Source: Prado023 sp963747335 (GTDB lineage Bacteria; Actinomycetota; Actinomycetes; S36-B12; CAIYMF01). From it: DNA of 64,000 nucleotides. The notes beneath the pieces are model-generated. The model searched no databases. It was not told where the DNA came from and was given only the letters and a program-made list of their open reading frames with translations. How positions within the stretch are numbered: the stretch's first letter is position 1; every line of letters starts with the position of its first letter. Location of the stretch: positions 624,707-688,706 of the forward strand of contig CAVVEV010000012.1 in the NCBI GenBank assembly GCA_963747335.1, in the 5' to 3' direction. Both the position numbers and the translations under genes were made by a program. Of the stretch, positions 35,540-43,983 are shown piece by piece.

Positions 35540-36773
35540 CCTTGACCTTCTGCCCCGGAGTCACCGGGATCACGGCGCCGCTGAGCACCTGGTAGGCGCC
35601 CACGCCCTTGGGAATGGTCAACGTCCGCGTCTTGCTGGTGGCGTACACGATGGTGGAACGGGCGCCATCCTGGCCCTGGAGCTTGCACGAGCGGATGGAC
35701 TTCTTGTCCTTGCAGCCCATCCACCGCTTCCAGACCATCCAGTCCTGGACCGTCAGGAAGGCCGTCCCGGCCGACGTGATCTCCTTGGTGGTCGGATCGA
35801 TCGCGTCGATGCCCAGGATGTGCGAGTCCCAGCCGTACCAGAAGACCCGGTAGACGCCGTTGCGCATGGAGTCGATGTAGGTGCGCGCAATCATCCCGGC
35901 AGCCGTGTCACCGCTGTAGACGACCTGCTTCCAGCCCTGACCCAGGCCGCGGCGATCACCGTAGTTGACCTCGGTGTCCCAGATCGGGCCCTTGAAGCCG
36001 TACTTGCGGTAGAACGCCTTGGTCTTCTTGATGGTGTTGTCGCGCTTGGTCAGGTAGTTCGGCGTCTTGGAGTAGGGGTGGACGTTGACCGCGTCGATCG
36101 GCCAGCGCGCCTTCTTCATGCGCGCGGCGAAGTCCTTCCAGAACTTGGGCCGACGGGTGAAGGCGCCGTAGGTGATACTCGGGGCGAGTACCTTGGCGTT
36201 GGGATCGGCCGACTTGATGGCCCGCGAGCCCTTGATCACCAGGTCGGCCAACTGCTTGGACGTCCCGGTCCAGTAGATCTTGAGGTTGGCCTCGTTCCAC
36301 ATGTCGTACGAGGTGATCCTCCCCCGGTAGCGCGCCGCCACTTCGTAGGCGAAGTTCGTGAAGTAGGCGATGTTGGCGGGCTCGGAGGCCGACCCGTTGC
36401 CGATCGGCCCGGGCTGGTTGGGTTGGGCCGCTGCCCACACCGGGGTGTGTCCGAACGCATACTGGATCTCGGGGATGCTGGCCGCCTGCGCGTTGGCCAC
36501 CGCGGCGTCAAGCGGCGCCCAGTTGATGGGCTGATTCGGATCCGGCTGCAGCACGGCCCACGCCACGCCGCTATCCCACAGCCGTACAGCCCCCATCTTC
36601 ACATTTGGCGCCCCATTGCTAAGGCCGTGATAATGCATTCCGAACAATTCCTTAGGAACAATCGGCTTGGATTTTGCCTGGGCCGCTCCGACCGGAAGTA
36701 GCGTGCTCACAAGCAGCACGGAGAGCACCCCAACAATTCCACGGACAATTGTTCGCCCCACCCCTGAATTCAT
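35505..36773 (-). CDS. Secreted glycoside-hydrolase-like (beta/alpha)8 protein
   Basis: 422 residues with a signal peptide (to about 33, GAAQAKSK). The barrel resembles clan GH-A (GH5/GH39): DMWNEANLKIYW near 155 carries the expected acid/base Glu, and PIWDTEVNYGD near 255 the likely nucleophile Glu. The mature protein is Lys-rich and the first ~200 bp of the gene are clearly lower in GC than the neighbours, perhaps a sign of acquisition. Its ATG overlaps the stop of the upstream glycosyltransferase (ATGA), suggesting joint function on a cell-surface glycan. Confidence 0.82.
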   Translation of the reverse strand: MNSGVGRTIVRGIVGVLSVLLVSTLLPVGAAQAKSKPIVPKELFGMHYHGLSNGAPNVKMGAVRLWDSGVAWAVLQPDPNQPINWAPLDAAVANAQAASIPEIQYAFGHTPVWAAAQPNQPGPIGNGSASEPANIAYFTNFAYEVAARYRGRITSYDMWNEANLKIYWTGTSKQLADLVIKGSRAIKSADPNAKVLAPSITYGAFTRRPKFWKDFAARMKKARWPIDAVNVHPYSKTPNYLTKRDNTIKKTKAFYRKYGFKGPIWDTEVNYGDRRGLGQGWKQVVYSGDTAAGMIARTYIDSMRNGVYRVFWYGWDSHILGIDAIDPTTKEITSAGTAFLTVQDWMVWKRWMGCKDKKSIRSCKLQGQDGARSTIVYATSKTRTLTIPKGVGAYQVLSGAVIPVTPGQKVKVNGNPILLLGV

Positions 36774-39019
36774 GGGGCCATCGAATCACGAGTTTCGTCG
36801 GCGGTCAAACTACTCAGCGATTTAGACCCATCCGGCGCGCCGCCTGCCCCAGCCGGATCCGCAGACCCCGCCCGGGCACCAGCATCGCCCGCCCGGTCGA
36901 CGACAGGGGCAAGGACCCAACGACCTGCCACCTGCAGGGCCCGCACCCGGCCTGCCTCGAGGTTCACCGGAGCGACCATGCGCAGGGATCGCCCGACGGC
37001 GAGCCACACCAGGGCCGGCGCTGACCCGATGCGTTGCAGATCCGCCAGCGCGGCCGCGTCCCACTCGACAACACCCGCGGCCGTCCCGAGGGCACCCGTC
37101 GGACCCGTCGGGCCCGTCGACCGCTCGGTCATCCGGAACCGGCCGACCGCGACGGAGCGCTCCCCGGCCCCGGCTGCGACAGCCAGCTCCGAGCCCCCGG
37201 TCAGGACGAGCCCAGGGAGCAGGTCCAAGGCCACCTCCATCGCCGCCCCGTTGCCGCCCACCACGCGTGCGCTGCCGATCGGGATGTCGGAGAGCACGGT
37301 GACATCCTCATCCACGGTGGCGCGGACGCTCGTCACCCGCCCGGTCACGGCAACGGACTCAGGTTCGGGCAGCCTTCGCACGGCGCCCCCCTCCTCGTCC
37401 CAGCCGATGAGCACCGGACCAGCCGCCGTGGGGGCGACGGTCACGGGCAATCCATGTCCGACCACCGGCACGATCGCGGCCCCCGCGGTGCCCGCCACGA
37501 GCGCCGCTCCGGCCCGCCAGCTGGCGACACCCGACCAGGGCAGGAGGGCATGCACGTCCCGTGCGATCGGCAGGGTCACGGTTCCGGGCCCGTTCGCCCG
37601 AGTCCGCCCGTCATCCGGTTCTGCCAGGGGGACCCGGTCCCCTCCGGCGATCCCCACCTGCGTGGCGAGGTCAGCCTCGGCCCCACCCAGAGCCACACCT
37701 GCCACCTCCAGCCCACCGCGGCGCACCCGCAGATCCTCGACCAGGAGCGCGGCCGCCGGGAGCTCGATCCGGGAAGCCACATCGGCGGCGAGGTCGAGCC
37801 ACTGCCCCGCCACCACCTCCGGGCGCAGCCGCTCGGCGAAGGCCGGAGCCGCCTGGGACATCCGCCGCCACGTCGCGGGATCGGACAGCACGTCGACCAC
37901 CGCAGCGGCCAGCTGCTCGATCGATCCATCGGCGACGACCCGGCCGTTCACCCCGTCCTCGACGAGTTCCGCCGGCCCGTAGTCGACGTCGTAGGCCACC
38001 ACGGGCGTGCCGGCAGCGAGGCTCTCGGCGACAGCAAGGCCGAACCCCTCCCGGCGCGAGGTCATCACCGAGGCCGCCGCGCCTGCCAGCACCTCGATCG
38101 GGCTCTCAGTGAAGCCGGGGAACGACACGGTCTCCTCCAGCCCCAGCTCGCGGCGCAGGTCGAGCAGGTTCTCCAGCTCCGGTCCGCGGCCGTACACGTC
38201 CAGCCGCAGCCCCGGGAGCCTCTGAGCGGCGAGTGCCACCGCGCGCATGGCGTGATCGACGCGCTTGACCGAGTCGAGCCGACCCACCTGGACCACCCGC
38301 AAGGGGTCCCGGGCGACCTGCATGCCCGGCGGGGCCGGATCGACCATGTTGGGGATCACGTGGACCTCCAACCCAGGAACGTCCTCGCGCAGGTCGGCGG
38401 CCTGTCGGTGGGTCAGCGCGACCACCGCATCTGCGGCCGGGGCGAAGGGCAGGAGGCGGCCGGACAGTCGGGGTTGGCCGACCGGGCCGGCGTAGCGCGA
38501 CCGGATCTGGCGCGCGCGCCTGGCTGGGGCGGCCTGCGCAGCGTCCCCCTCGTTCGACGGACCGCCCCTGCGATGCGCCAGGTGCACGGTCATCACCCGC
38601 GCGATCCAGGGGTTGCGCATCATCGCCACGGGCGCGTAGGTGACCGGTGAGTCGGCGAACACCACCACACCGGGGAGCCGGCCGACGAGCCAATCCAGCC
38701 AGTCGGCGACCCGGTCGTCGCGCGTGAACGTCTGATCGGTCCGCCGGCTCCACGAGGGTCTGAACCGCTTGTCCCGGCGCTGGTAGTGGTGCACCGCTGT
38801 CGCGCGCGGCAGCCACTCCCGCTCGCGCCAGGCCTCGAGCGTCTCGTCGATCTCCGGCTGGGGATGGATGGTGGCGATGTGGATGTCCCATCCGGCCTCG
38901 TGGAAGGCCGAGAGCCGTCGCAGCCACGCGCGCGTCAGCCCCCCCTTCTGCTCGCGCAGGTTGCTGAAGACGAACAGCGCCACGGGGTGCCCAGTGAGGT
39001 CGGGACGGGTGTCGGGCAC
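36770..39019 (-). CDS. Family 4 glycosyltransferase with C-terminal extension (TagE-like)
   Basis: 749 residues from GTG 39019, chosen because a TATCCT hexamer lies 6 nt upstream. The GT-B fold includes ALFVFSNLREQKGGLTRAW at the start, HVIPNMVDP near 240, VVQVGRLDSVKRVDHAMRAV near 260, and the donor-site TSRREGFGLAVAESLAAGTPVVAYDV near 345, which is typical of poly(glycerol-phosphate) glucosyltransferases. From about 450 to the end is a non-catalytic, probably beta-rich region of 300 residues without a recognised family. Likely glycosylates a wall polymer. Confidence 0.82.
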   Translation of the reverse strand: MPDTRPDLTGHPVALFVFSNLREQKGGLTRAWLRRLSAFHEAGWDIHIATIHPQPEIDETLEAWREREWLPRATAVHHYQRRDKRFRPSWSRRTDQTFTRDDRVADWLDWLVGRLPGVVVFADSPVTYAPVAMMRNPWIARVMTVHLAHRRGGPSNEGDAAQAAPARRARQIRSRYAGPVGQPRLSGRLLPFAPAADAVVALTHRQAADLREDVPGLEVHVIPNMVDPAPPGMQVARDPLRVVQVGRLDSVKRVDHAMRAVALAAQRLPGLRLDVYGRGPELENLLDLRRELGLEETVSFPGFTESPIEVLAGAAASVMTSRREGFGLAVAESLAAGTPVVAYDVDYGPAELVEDGVNGRVVADGSIEQLAAAVVDVLSDPATWRRMSQAAPAFAERLRPEVVAGQWLDLAADVASRIELPAAALLVEDLRVRRGGLEVAGVALGGAEADLATQVGIAGGDRVPLAEPDDGRTRANGPGTVTLPIARDVHALLPWSGVASWRAGAALVAGTAGAAIVPVVGHGLPVTVAPTAAGPVLIGWDEEGGAVRRLPEPESVAVTGRVTSVRATVDEDVTVLSDIPIGSARVVGGNGAAMEVALDLLPGLVLTGGSELAVAAGAGERSVAVGRFRMTERSTGPTGPTGALGTAAGVVEWDAAALADLQRIGSAPALVWLAVGRSLRMVAPVNLEAGRVRALQVAGRWVLAPVVDRAGDAGARAGSADPAGAGGAPDGSKSLSSLTADETRDSMAP

Positions 39020-39025
39020 AGGGCG

Positions 39026-39031
39026 AGGATA
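39026..39031 (-). promoter_or_regulatory. -10 hexamer, probably leaderless
   Basis: TATCCT on the minus strand, 6 nt before GTG 39019; it decides the start chosen for the glycosyltransferase. Confidence 0.4.
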
Positions 39032-39220
39032 TCCGTCGCGAGGGCCGCGCTGGCCGCGTGAGAAGGGAATCCGTGGCACTCGATGCGCTCCGGATCCGGC
39101 GACCGTTACCAAGTCGTTATGAACTTCTGCAGAAACTGTGCATCCGCAGGCTGGAGGTGGGGCGAAGAACCCACTGAGAGCCGCAGAGCGTGGCTCGTGA
39201 CAACACACTCAGGAGACACC

Positions 39221-39796
39221 ATGAACATCAAGCTCGCCGCCGCTGGTGGTATCGCCGCCCTGCTCTTCCTCTCCGGCTGCTCAAGCGACGCGGAGGAGGC
39301 TGTCGACACCGCCACAAGCGCGGCCGCCAGCGAGATGGCCTCCGAGGCCCCGGCCATGGAGGAGCCCGGCACCATCGTCGAGGTCGCTGCTTCCAACGAG
39401 GACTTCGAGACGCTCGTGGCCGCAGTCACCGCAGCCGGCCTGGCAGAGACCCTGTCCGGCGAGGGCCCCTTCACGGTCTTCGCGCCGACGGACGAGGCGT
39501 TCGAGGCCCTCCCCGAGGGCCTGCTCGACGCCCTGCTCCTTCCGGAGAACAAGGACGCCCTGACCTCCATCCTGACCTACCACGTGGTCTCCGGTGAGGT
39601 CATGGCCGCCGACGTCACCGCAGGCGACGTCCCGACGGTTGAGGGCTCGACCATCGCAATCACCACCGACGGTGGCGTGAAGGTCAACGAGGCGACCGTC
39701 ACTGCGACCGATGTCGATGCGTCCAACGGAGTCATCCACGTGATCGACACCGTCCTGGTTCCCCCGACGGTCGACCCGGCCTCGCTGCTCGGCTGA
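39221..39796 (+). CDS. FAS1 (fasciclin) domain lipoprotein
   Basis: 191 residues. A lipobox LFLSGCSS near residue 20 predicts membrane anchoring outside the cell. An Ala/Glu/Ser-rich linker leads to one FAS1 domain (about 50-190) with FETLVAAVTAAGL, GPFTVFAPTDEAFEALP, ILTYHVVSGEV and the final GVIHVIDTVLVPP. FAS1 domains mediate adhesion, here possibly cell-cell or matrix contact. AGGAG at 39211-39215 sets the start. A strong hairpin follows the gene. Confidence 0.92.
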   Translation: MNIKLAAAGGIAALLFLSGCSSDAEEAVDTATSAAASEMASEAPAMEEPGTIVEVAASNEDFETLVAAVTAAGLAETLSGEGPFTVFAPTDEAFEALPEGLLDALLLPENKDALTSILTYHVVSGEVMAADVTAGDVPTVEGSTIAITTDGGVKVNEATVTATDVDASNGVIHVIDTVLVPPTVDPASLLG

Positions 39797-39831
39797 GTAC
39801 CAGGAGCTGCAGGCCATCCCCCAGCAGCTGA

Positions 39832-39865
39832 CGAGGACCCGTCCGGGCGCCCGGGCGGGTCCTCG
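39832..39865 (+). terminator. Hairpin terminator after the FAS1 gene
   Basis: CGAGGACCCG (39832-39841) pairs with CGGGTCCTCG (39856-39865), extended by CC/GG pairs in the loop, 36 bp after the stop. There is no T-run, as usual for GC-rich terminators. Confidence 0.65.
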
Positions 39866-39872
39866 TGCGTGA

Positions 39873-39966
39873 GACCGCCGATTTGATCCGACCCTCGGGC
39901 GCCCCCGGCGACTTCATCCAACTCTCAGGCCTCAGAACGGCATGAGAGTTGGATGAAATTGCAGTG
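39873..39966. repeat. 75-bp intergenic palindromic element, copy 2
   Basis: Direct units TTGATCCGACCCTCGGGCGC (39883) and TTCATCCAACTCTCAGGCCT (39913), 30 bp apart, and an inverted unit ending at 39957. The second unit and the inverted one form a perfect 15-bp stem (39913-39927 with 39943-39957). Unit spacing matches the copy at 21172-21264 to the base. It lies between the convergent FAS1 and PPK2 genes. Confidence 0.8.
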
Positions 39967-40007
39967 GCGCGCCCGGGGGCCCCGCACCCACTCGGAGAAT
40001 CCGCCCC

Positions 40008-40970
40008 TCAGTGCTCGCCCTCGCGTTGGCGTGGGTGCTCGCCGGCCTCGGCCGCTATCTCGAGGTCGCCGGCGTGGTCGGGGACGAACGTCTGGGTGTT
40101 GCGGGGCGGGCGCTGGTACCCGGTCGTCGGCGGTCGGTGCGGCAGCTCGAGGCGGGCCCGCTCGACGTGGGTGTAGGGGATCGTGCTCAACAGGTGATGG
40201 ATGGCGTTGACCCGAGCGCGACGCTTGTCGTCGGACTCCACCACGTACCAGGGCGCGTTCAGGGTGTCGGTGTGCACGAACATGTCGTCCTTGGCCCGGG
40301 AGTAGTCCTCCCAACGGGTGATCGACTCCAGGTCCATCGGCGAGAGCTTCCAGCGCCGCATCGGGTCATCCAGGCGCGACCGGAAGCGGGCCTCCTGCTC
40401 CTCGTCGGAGACGCTGAACCAGTACTTGCGCAGCAGGATTCCGTCCTCGACGAGCATCCGCTCGAAGATCGGCGCCTGGTGCAGGAACCGGCGGTACTCG
40501 TCGGCGCTGCAGAAGCCCATGACCCGCTCGACGCCCGCGCGGTTGTACCAGGAGCGGTCGAACAGGGCGATCTCCCCGGCGGCCGGCAGGTGCGGGACGT
40601 AGCGCTGGAAGTACCACTGGGACAGCTCGCGCTCGGTGGGCGCCGGGAGCGCCACGATTCGTGCGACGCGCGGGTTCAGGTACTGGGAGATCCGCTGGAT
40701 GGTCCCGCCCTTGCCGGCGGCGTCGCGGCCCTCGAAGATGACCACGAGCCGGGCACCGGTGGTGCGCACCCACTCCTGCATCTCCACCAGCTCGGCCTGA
40801 AGCCGGAACAGCTCGAGCTCGTAGAGCGCCTTGTTCATGCGCTTCACCTTGCGCCGTGCACCGGACTCCTCGATGTCGTGCGGCCGCGGCAGTGAGCCCT
40901 CCTCGAGCAGGTGTTCCATCTGGTCGTCGGTGAGGGACTCGACGTGCTCCTTGTGCGCCTTCTTGCTCAT
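40008..40970 (-). CDS. ppk2: Polyphosphate kinase 2 family protein
   Basis: Transfers phosphate between polyphosphate and nucleotides, usually favouring GDP/ADP phosphorylation. 320 residues, one PPK2 domain (class I size). Walker A is VIFEGRDAAGKGGTIQRI near 78, the lid/Walker B region FDRSWYNRAGVERVMGF near 140, and ISQYLNPR and the C-terminal NAPWYVVESDDKRRARVN are family-typical. The tail after about 290 is polar and variable. A TACGCT hexamer 6 nt before the ATG predicts a leaderless promoter. Confidence 0.93.
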   Translation of the reverse strand: MSKKAHKEHVESLTDDQMEHLLEEGSLPRPHDIEESGARRKVKRMNKALYELELFRLQAELVEMQEWVRTTGARLVVIFEGRDAAGKGGTIQRISQYLNPRVARIVALPAPTERELSQWYFQRYVPHLPAAGEIALFDRSWYNRAGVERVMGFCSADEYRRFLHQAPIFERMLVEDGILLRKYWFSVSDEEQEARFRSRLDDPMRRWKLSPMDLESITRWEDYSRAKDDMFVHTDTLNAPWYVVESDDKRRARVNAIHHLLSTIPYTHVERARLELPHRPPTTGYQRPPRNTQTFVPDHAGDLEIAAEAGEHPRQREGEH

Positions 40971-40976
40971 GGGCTC

Positions 40977-40982
40977 AGCGTA
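40977..40982 (-). promoter_or_regulatory. -10 hexamer of ppk2, probably leaderless
   Basis: TACGCT on the minus strand, 6 nt before ATG 40970. Confidence 0.45.
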
Positions 40983-41105
40983 GCCAGCAGCATGCGCCGA
41001 GGGCGGGGCTGTGCCGCCGGCCGAGGCCCTGATCTCGGCCGGGATCCCACGGACCGTGAACGGCCCCCGCCCCCACGGAGGGCTCCCAACCGGCACTATG
41101 TCGCC

Positions 41106-42419
41106 ATGGCCACCGAGATCGCCCGCGTCCCCGGCCTGCCGGGGTTGGGCAACACCGTCGCATTCCTGCGGGACGCCCGATCGCTGCTGAGGCACTCCCA
41201 GGCGGAGTTCGGCGACGCCTTCGAGGTCCACGTCCTGGGCCAGCCCGTGACCGTGCTGCTCAGCCCGGAGGCCACCAGGGAGATCTACATCGACCGGGCC
41301 GAGAACTTCTCCAGCGAGATCGGCTGGTCGTTCACGATCGGGCCGATGTTCCACCACGGGCTGATGCTGCGCGACTTCGACGACCACCATCTGCACCGCC
41401 GGGTGATGCAGTACGCCTTCCGCCGCCAGGCGCTGGCCGGCTACATGGAGCGGGTCAACCACCTCGCACGTCAGCACGTGGCCGCTGCCGTCGCGGGCGC
41501 TGGCCAAGACGGCATCGACGTGTACTCGATGACCAAGCGGCTGACCCTGGACATCGCGACCCAGGTGTTCGTCGGCCTCGACCTCGGACCGCAGTCCCAG
41601 GTGGTCAACGACTCGTTCGTCGCGATGATGCGGGCCTCGGTCTCGCCGTTGCGGCGCGACATCCCCGGCACCCCGTTCGCCCGCGGGCTGCGGGCGCGGC
41701 GAACCCTTCAGGAGCTGCTGACGGGGCTGGTGCTCGAGCGGCGGGACGAGCCGGAGGGCACGGACCTGCTCTCCCGGCTGGCCCACGCCACCACCGACGA
41801 GGGCAGGACCCTCGAGGTCGACGAGGTCGTCGACCACATGATCTTCCTGCTCCTCGCCGCCCATGACACGACCACCGCGACGCTCACGGTGATGCTCTGG
41901 CACCTCTCCCAGCATCCCGACTGGCAGGACCGCCTGGCGGCCGAGGTCGCAGGGCTGGGCGAGCCGGACGTGACGATCGAGAACTACAAGTCCCTGACCG
42001 ACACCGAGCTGGTGATGAAGGAGGCCCTGCGTCTGAGCCCGCCGGTGCCGTTCTCGCCGCGTGGTGTGCTGCGCGACACCCAGGTCGCGGGCGTGCCTCT
42101 GCGCGCGGGCTCGAACGTCACGCTGGCCAGCCTCGGCCTGCACCGGCACCCCGACTGGTGGACCTCCCCGGACGACTTCGACCCGATGCGCTTCGCTCCT
42201 GAGCGCGCCGAGGACCGCGCGCACTCGCACCTGTACGTGCCGTTCGGTGGCGGGGCGCACATCTGCCTGGGCAACCACCTGGCCGAGCTGATGACCAAGG
42301 CGGTGATGGCTGCGGTCCTGGCCGAGCACCGGGTTCGGGCCCGGCCGGGCCAGCGGATGGAGATGGCCGCGGTGCCGATCCCGAAGCCGAAGGGGCAGCT
42401 GCTGCTGCAGCTGGCCTGA
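41106..42419 (+). CDS. Cytochrome P450
   Basis: Heme monooxygenase of 437 residues, soluble. The oxygen-activation helix has LLAAHDTTTATL near 256, the ExxR motif is KEALRLSPP near 305, and the heme loop FGGGAHICLGNHLA (axial Cys) near 377. The overall sequence resembles CYP families acting on sterols, retinoids or carotenoid-derived compounds (CYP120/CYP51-like layout), but the substrate is not deducible. No ferredoxin or reductase gene is adjacent. A CACTAT hexamer 6 nt before the ATG predicts a leaderless message. Confidence 0.93.
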   Translation: MATEIARVPGLPGLGNTVAFLRDARSLLRHSQAEFGDAFEVHVLGQPVTVLLSPEATREIYIDRAENFSSEIGWSFTIGPMFHHGLMLRDFDDHHLHRRVMQYAFRRQALAGYMERVNHLARQHVAAAVAGAGQDGIDVYSMTKRLTLDIATQVFVGLDLGPQSQVVNDSFVAMMRASVSPLRRDIPGTPFARGLRARRTLQELLTGLVLERRDEPEGTDLLSRLAHATTDEGRTLEVDEVVDHMIFLLLAAHDTTTATLTVMLWHLSQHPDWQDRLAAEVAGLGEPDVTIENYKSLTDTELVMKEALRLSPPVPFSPRGVLRDTQVAGVPLRAGSNVTLASLGLHRHPDWWTSPDDFDPMRFAPERAEDRAHSHLYVPFGGGAHICLGNHLAELMTKAVMAAVLAEHRVRARPGQRMEMAAVPIPKPKGQLLLQLA

Positions 42420-42478
42420 GGCATGGGGCCGCCCGGCGGCACCCGGCCGCATCGTTCGGGCCGGCGGGGCTCCACCGG

Positions 42479-43804
42479 CTACCGGCTGAGCGTCACCGCC
42501 GGGGACGTCGCCTCGATGAGGCCCATCCGTGGCAGGACCCGGACGCGATAGGTGCCGCGGGGGAGGTCCACGATCCGCGTCTCCTTGGCCCCGCGGGTCC
42601 GGAAGGTCGCCTTGAGGGTGCGCCACGAGCCGTCAGTGCGCTGGCGCTGCACCCGGAAGGCCCAGGCCCCGGCGGTGAGGTCCGGGTCGATGTCCACGCC
42701 CAGCTTCGAGCTCGACGCCGACCGCACGGACACGGCCACCGTGGGGATCGGCAGCCCTCCGGGCAGCTCAGCTGCGGCCCGGACAGCACGATCGACACGG
42801 AGCAGGCCGTGGCCGTACACATCGTCGCGAGCCTTGGGCCCCAGGTCGCGTGCGTTCGCGAGCAGGATCTCCTCGACCTGCTCCCGGCTCAATGTCGGGT
42901 TGGCAGCTCGGACAAGCGCCGCCCCGGCGCTGACGAAGGCCGCGGCGATGGAGGTCCCATCCTCGCGACCCCACCCACCGCCGACCTGCGTGGTCACGAC
43001 ACCCTCCCCCGGGGCGACGAGGTCGATGAAGCCCCCACGGCTGGCGAAGCCGGAGGCGACCGCCCCCGGTCCCACGCTCGAGACGCCGATCACTCCGGGG
43101 TAGGCCGCCGGGTAGACGGTCGGGCTGCCCTCCTGGCGGCGGTTTCCCGCAGCAGCGACCACAGTGACGCCCTGATCGAGGGCGTACCGGATCGCGTCGG
43201 CCTGGGACTGGCTCTCCGTCTGGCTGCTCAGCGAGAGGTTGATCACCTGGGCACCTGCGGCCACGGCGGCACGGATGCCGCGCGCGGTGCGGCTCTGATC
43301 ACCCTCGCCGTCGGCGGCCAGGACCCGGATCGGCAGGATCCGCACCTCGCTGGCCACGCCCGCGATCCCTGCCCCGTCCATCACTCCTGCGATGATCCCG
43401 GCGATGCGGGTGCCGTGCCCGAAGGGGTCGCCCGTGCGCCCGTCCCCGACCAGGTCAGCCGCCGGGAGCAGCCGGCCAGCGAGGTCGGGATGTGCGTCGT
43501 CCACCCCGGAGTCCAGGACCGCCACGATGACGCCCGACCCCCGAGTGACCCCCCACGCGCCCTCCGCGCCGACAGCGGTGAGTCCCCACTGCGAGGCGCC
43601 CAACCGTTCGCCGCGCACAGTGGACAGGAGCCTCGGGAGCCCTCCGGAGGGGCTGATGTCGGTTGCGGGACGCGCGGCGGTCGGCGCCGACTTCACGACT
43701 GCGGAGGCATGCGCCGCGAGGTCCGCGCCCGCCGCCGGTGCGGCCGTCGTCGCGAGCATGGCGAGAGCGGCGATACTCGCGCCCCAGGCAGCCCGATTCC
43801 TCAC
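42479..43804 (-). CDS. Secreted subtilisin-like serine protease (S8)
   Basis: 441 residues from GTG 43804. Signal peptide to about residue 26, a short propeptide-like stretch, then the catalytic triad: VAVLDSGVDDAHPDL (Asp, near 97), DPFGHGTRIAGI (His, near 130) and DGTSIAAAFVSAGAALV (Ser, near 283); the oxyanion Asn is in VVAAAGNRR. The last ~90 residues form a beta-rich domain with no transmembrane anchor, unlike mycosins. Thus probably a free extracellular protease. A TACAAC hexamer lies 6 nt upstream. Confidence 0.92.
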   Translation of the reverse strand: MRNRAAWGASIAALAMLATTAAPAAGADLAAHASAVVKSAPTAARPATDISPSGGLPRLLSTVRGERLGASQWGLTAVGAEGAWGVTRGSGVIVAVLDSGVDDAHPDLAGRLLPAADLVGDGRTGDPFGHGTRIAGIIAGVMDGAGIAGVASEVRILPIRVLAADGEGDQSRTARGIRAAVAAGAQVINLSLSSQTESQSQADAIRYALDQGVTVVAAAGNRRQEGSPTVYPAAYPGVIGVSSVGPGAVASGFASRGGFIDLVAPGEGVVTTQVGGGWGREDGTSIAAAFVSAGAALVRAANPTLSREQVEEILLANARDLGPKARDDVYGHGLLRVDRAVRAAAELPGGLPIPTVAVSVRSASSSKLGVDIDPDLTAGAWAFRVQRQRTDGSWRTLKATFRTRGAKETRIVDLPRGTYRVRVLPRMGLIEATSPAVTLSR

Positions 43805-43983
43805 CCAAAGGTTGTAGCACGGTGACGCCCCAACGCATCACCCAGTCCAGGTTAAGGCTCTCCCCGAGCGCCTGACGCGATCCCCACGTGGCGGCCGATC
43901 CGGACCGCGGACCCACATCCGCGACCCCCGCACCAGTCGGTGGTCGGGGTCAGTTGATCGACGGGGACAGCCAGTCGGCCAGG

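Noticed and set aside
36770..39208. An upstream start for the glycosyltransferase at 39208
   Set aside because: The extra 63 residues would cover the promoter region, are not family-like, and a -10 hexamer sits 6 nt before GTG 39019.
39190..39597. Alternative frames over the FAS1 gene
   Set aside because: The frame from ATG 39221 has a lipobox and all FAS1 motifs; the others are Arg-rich shadows.
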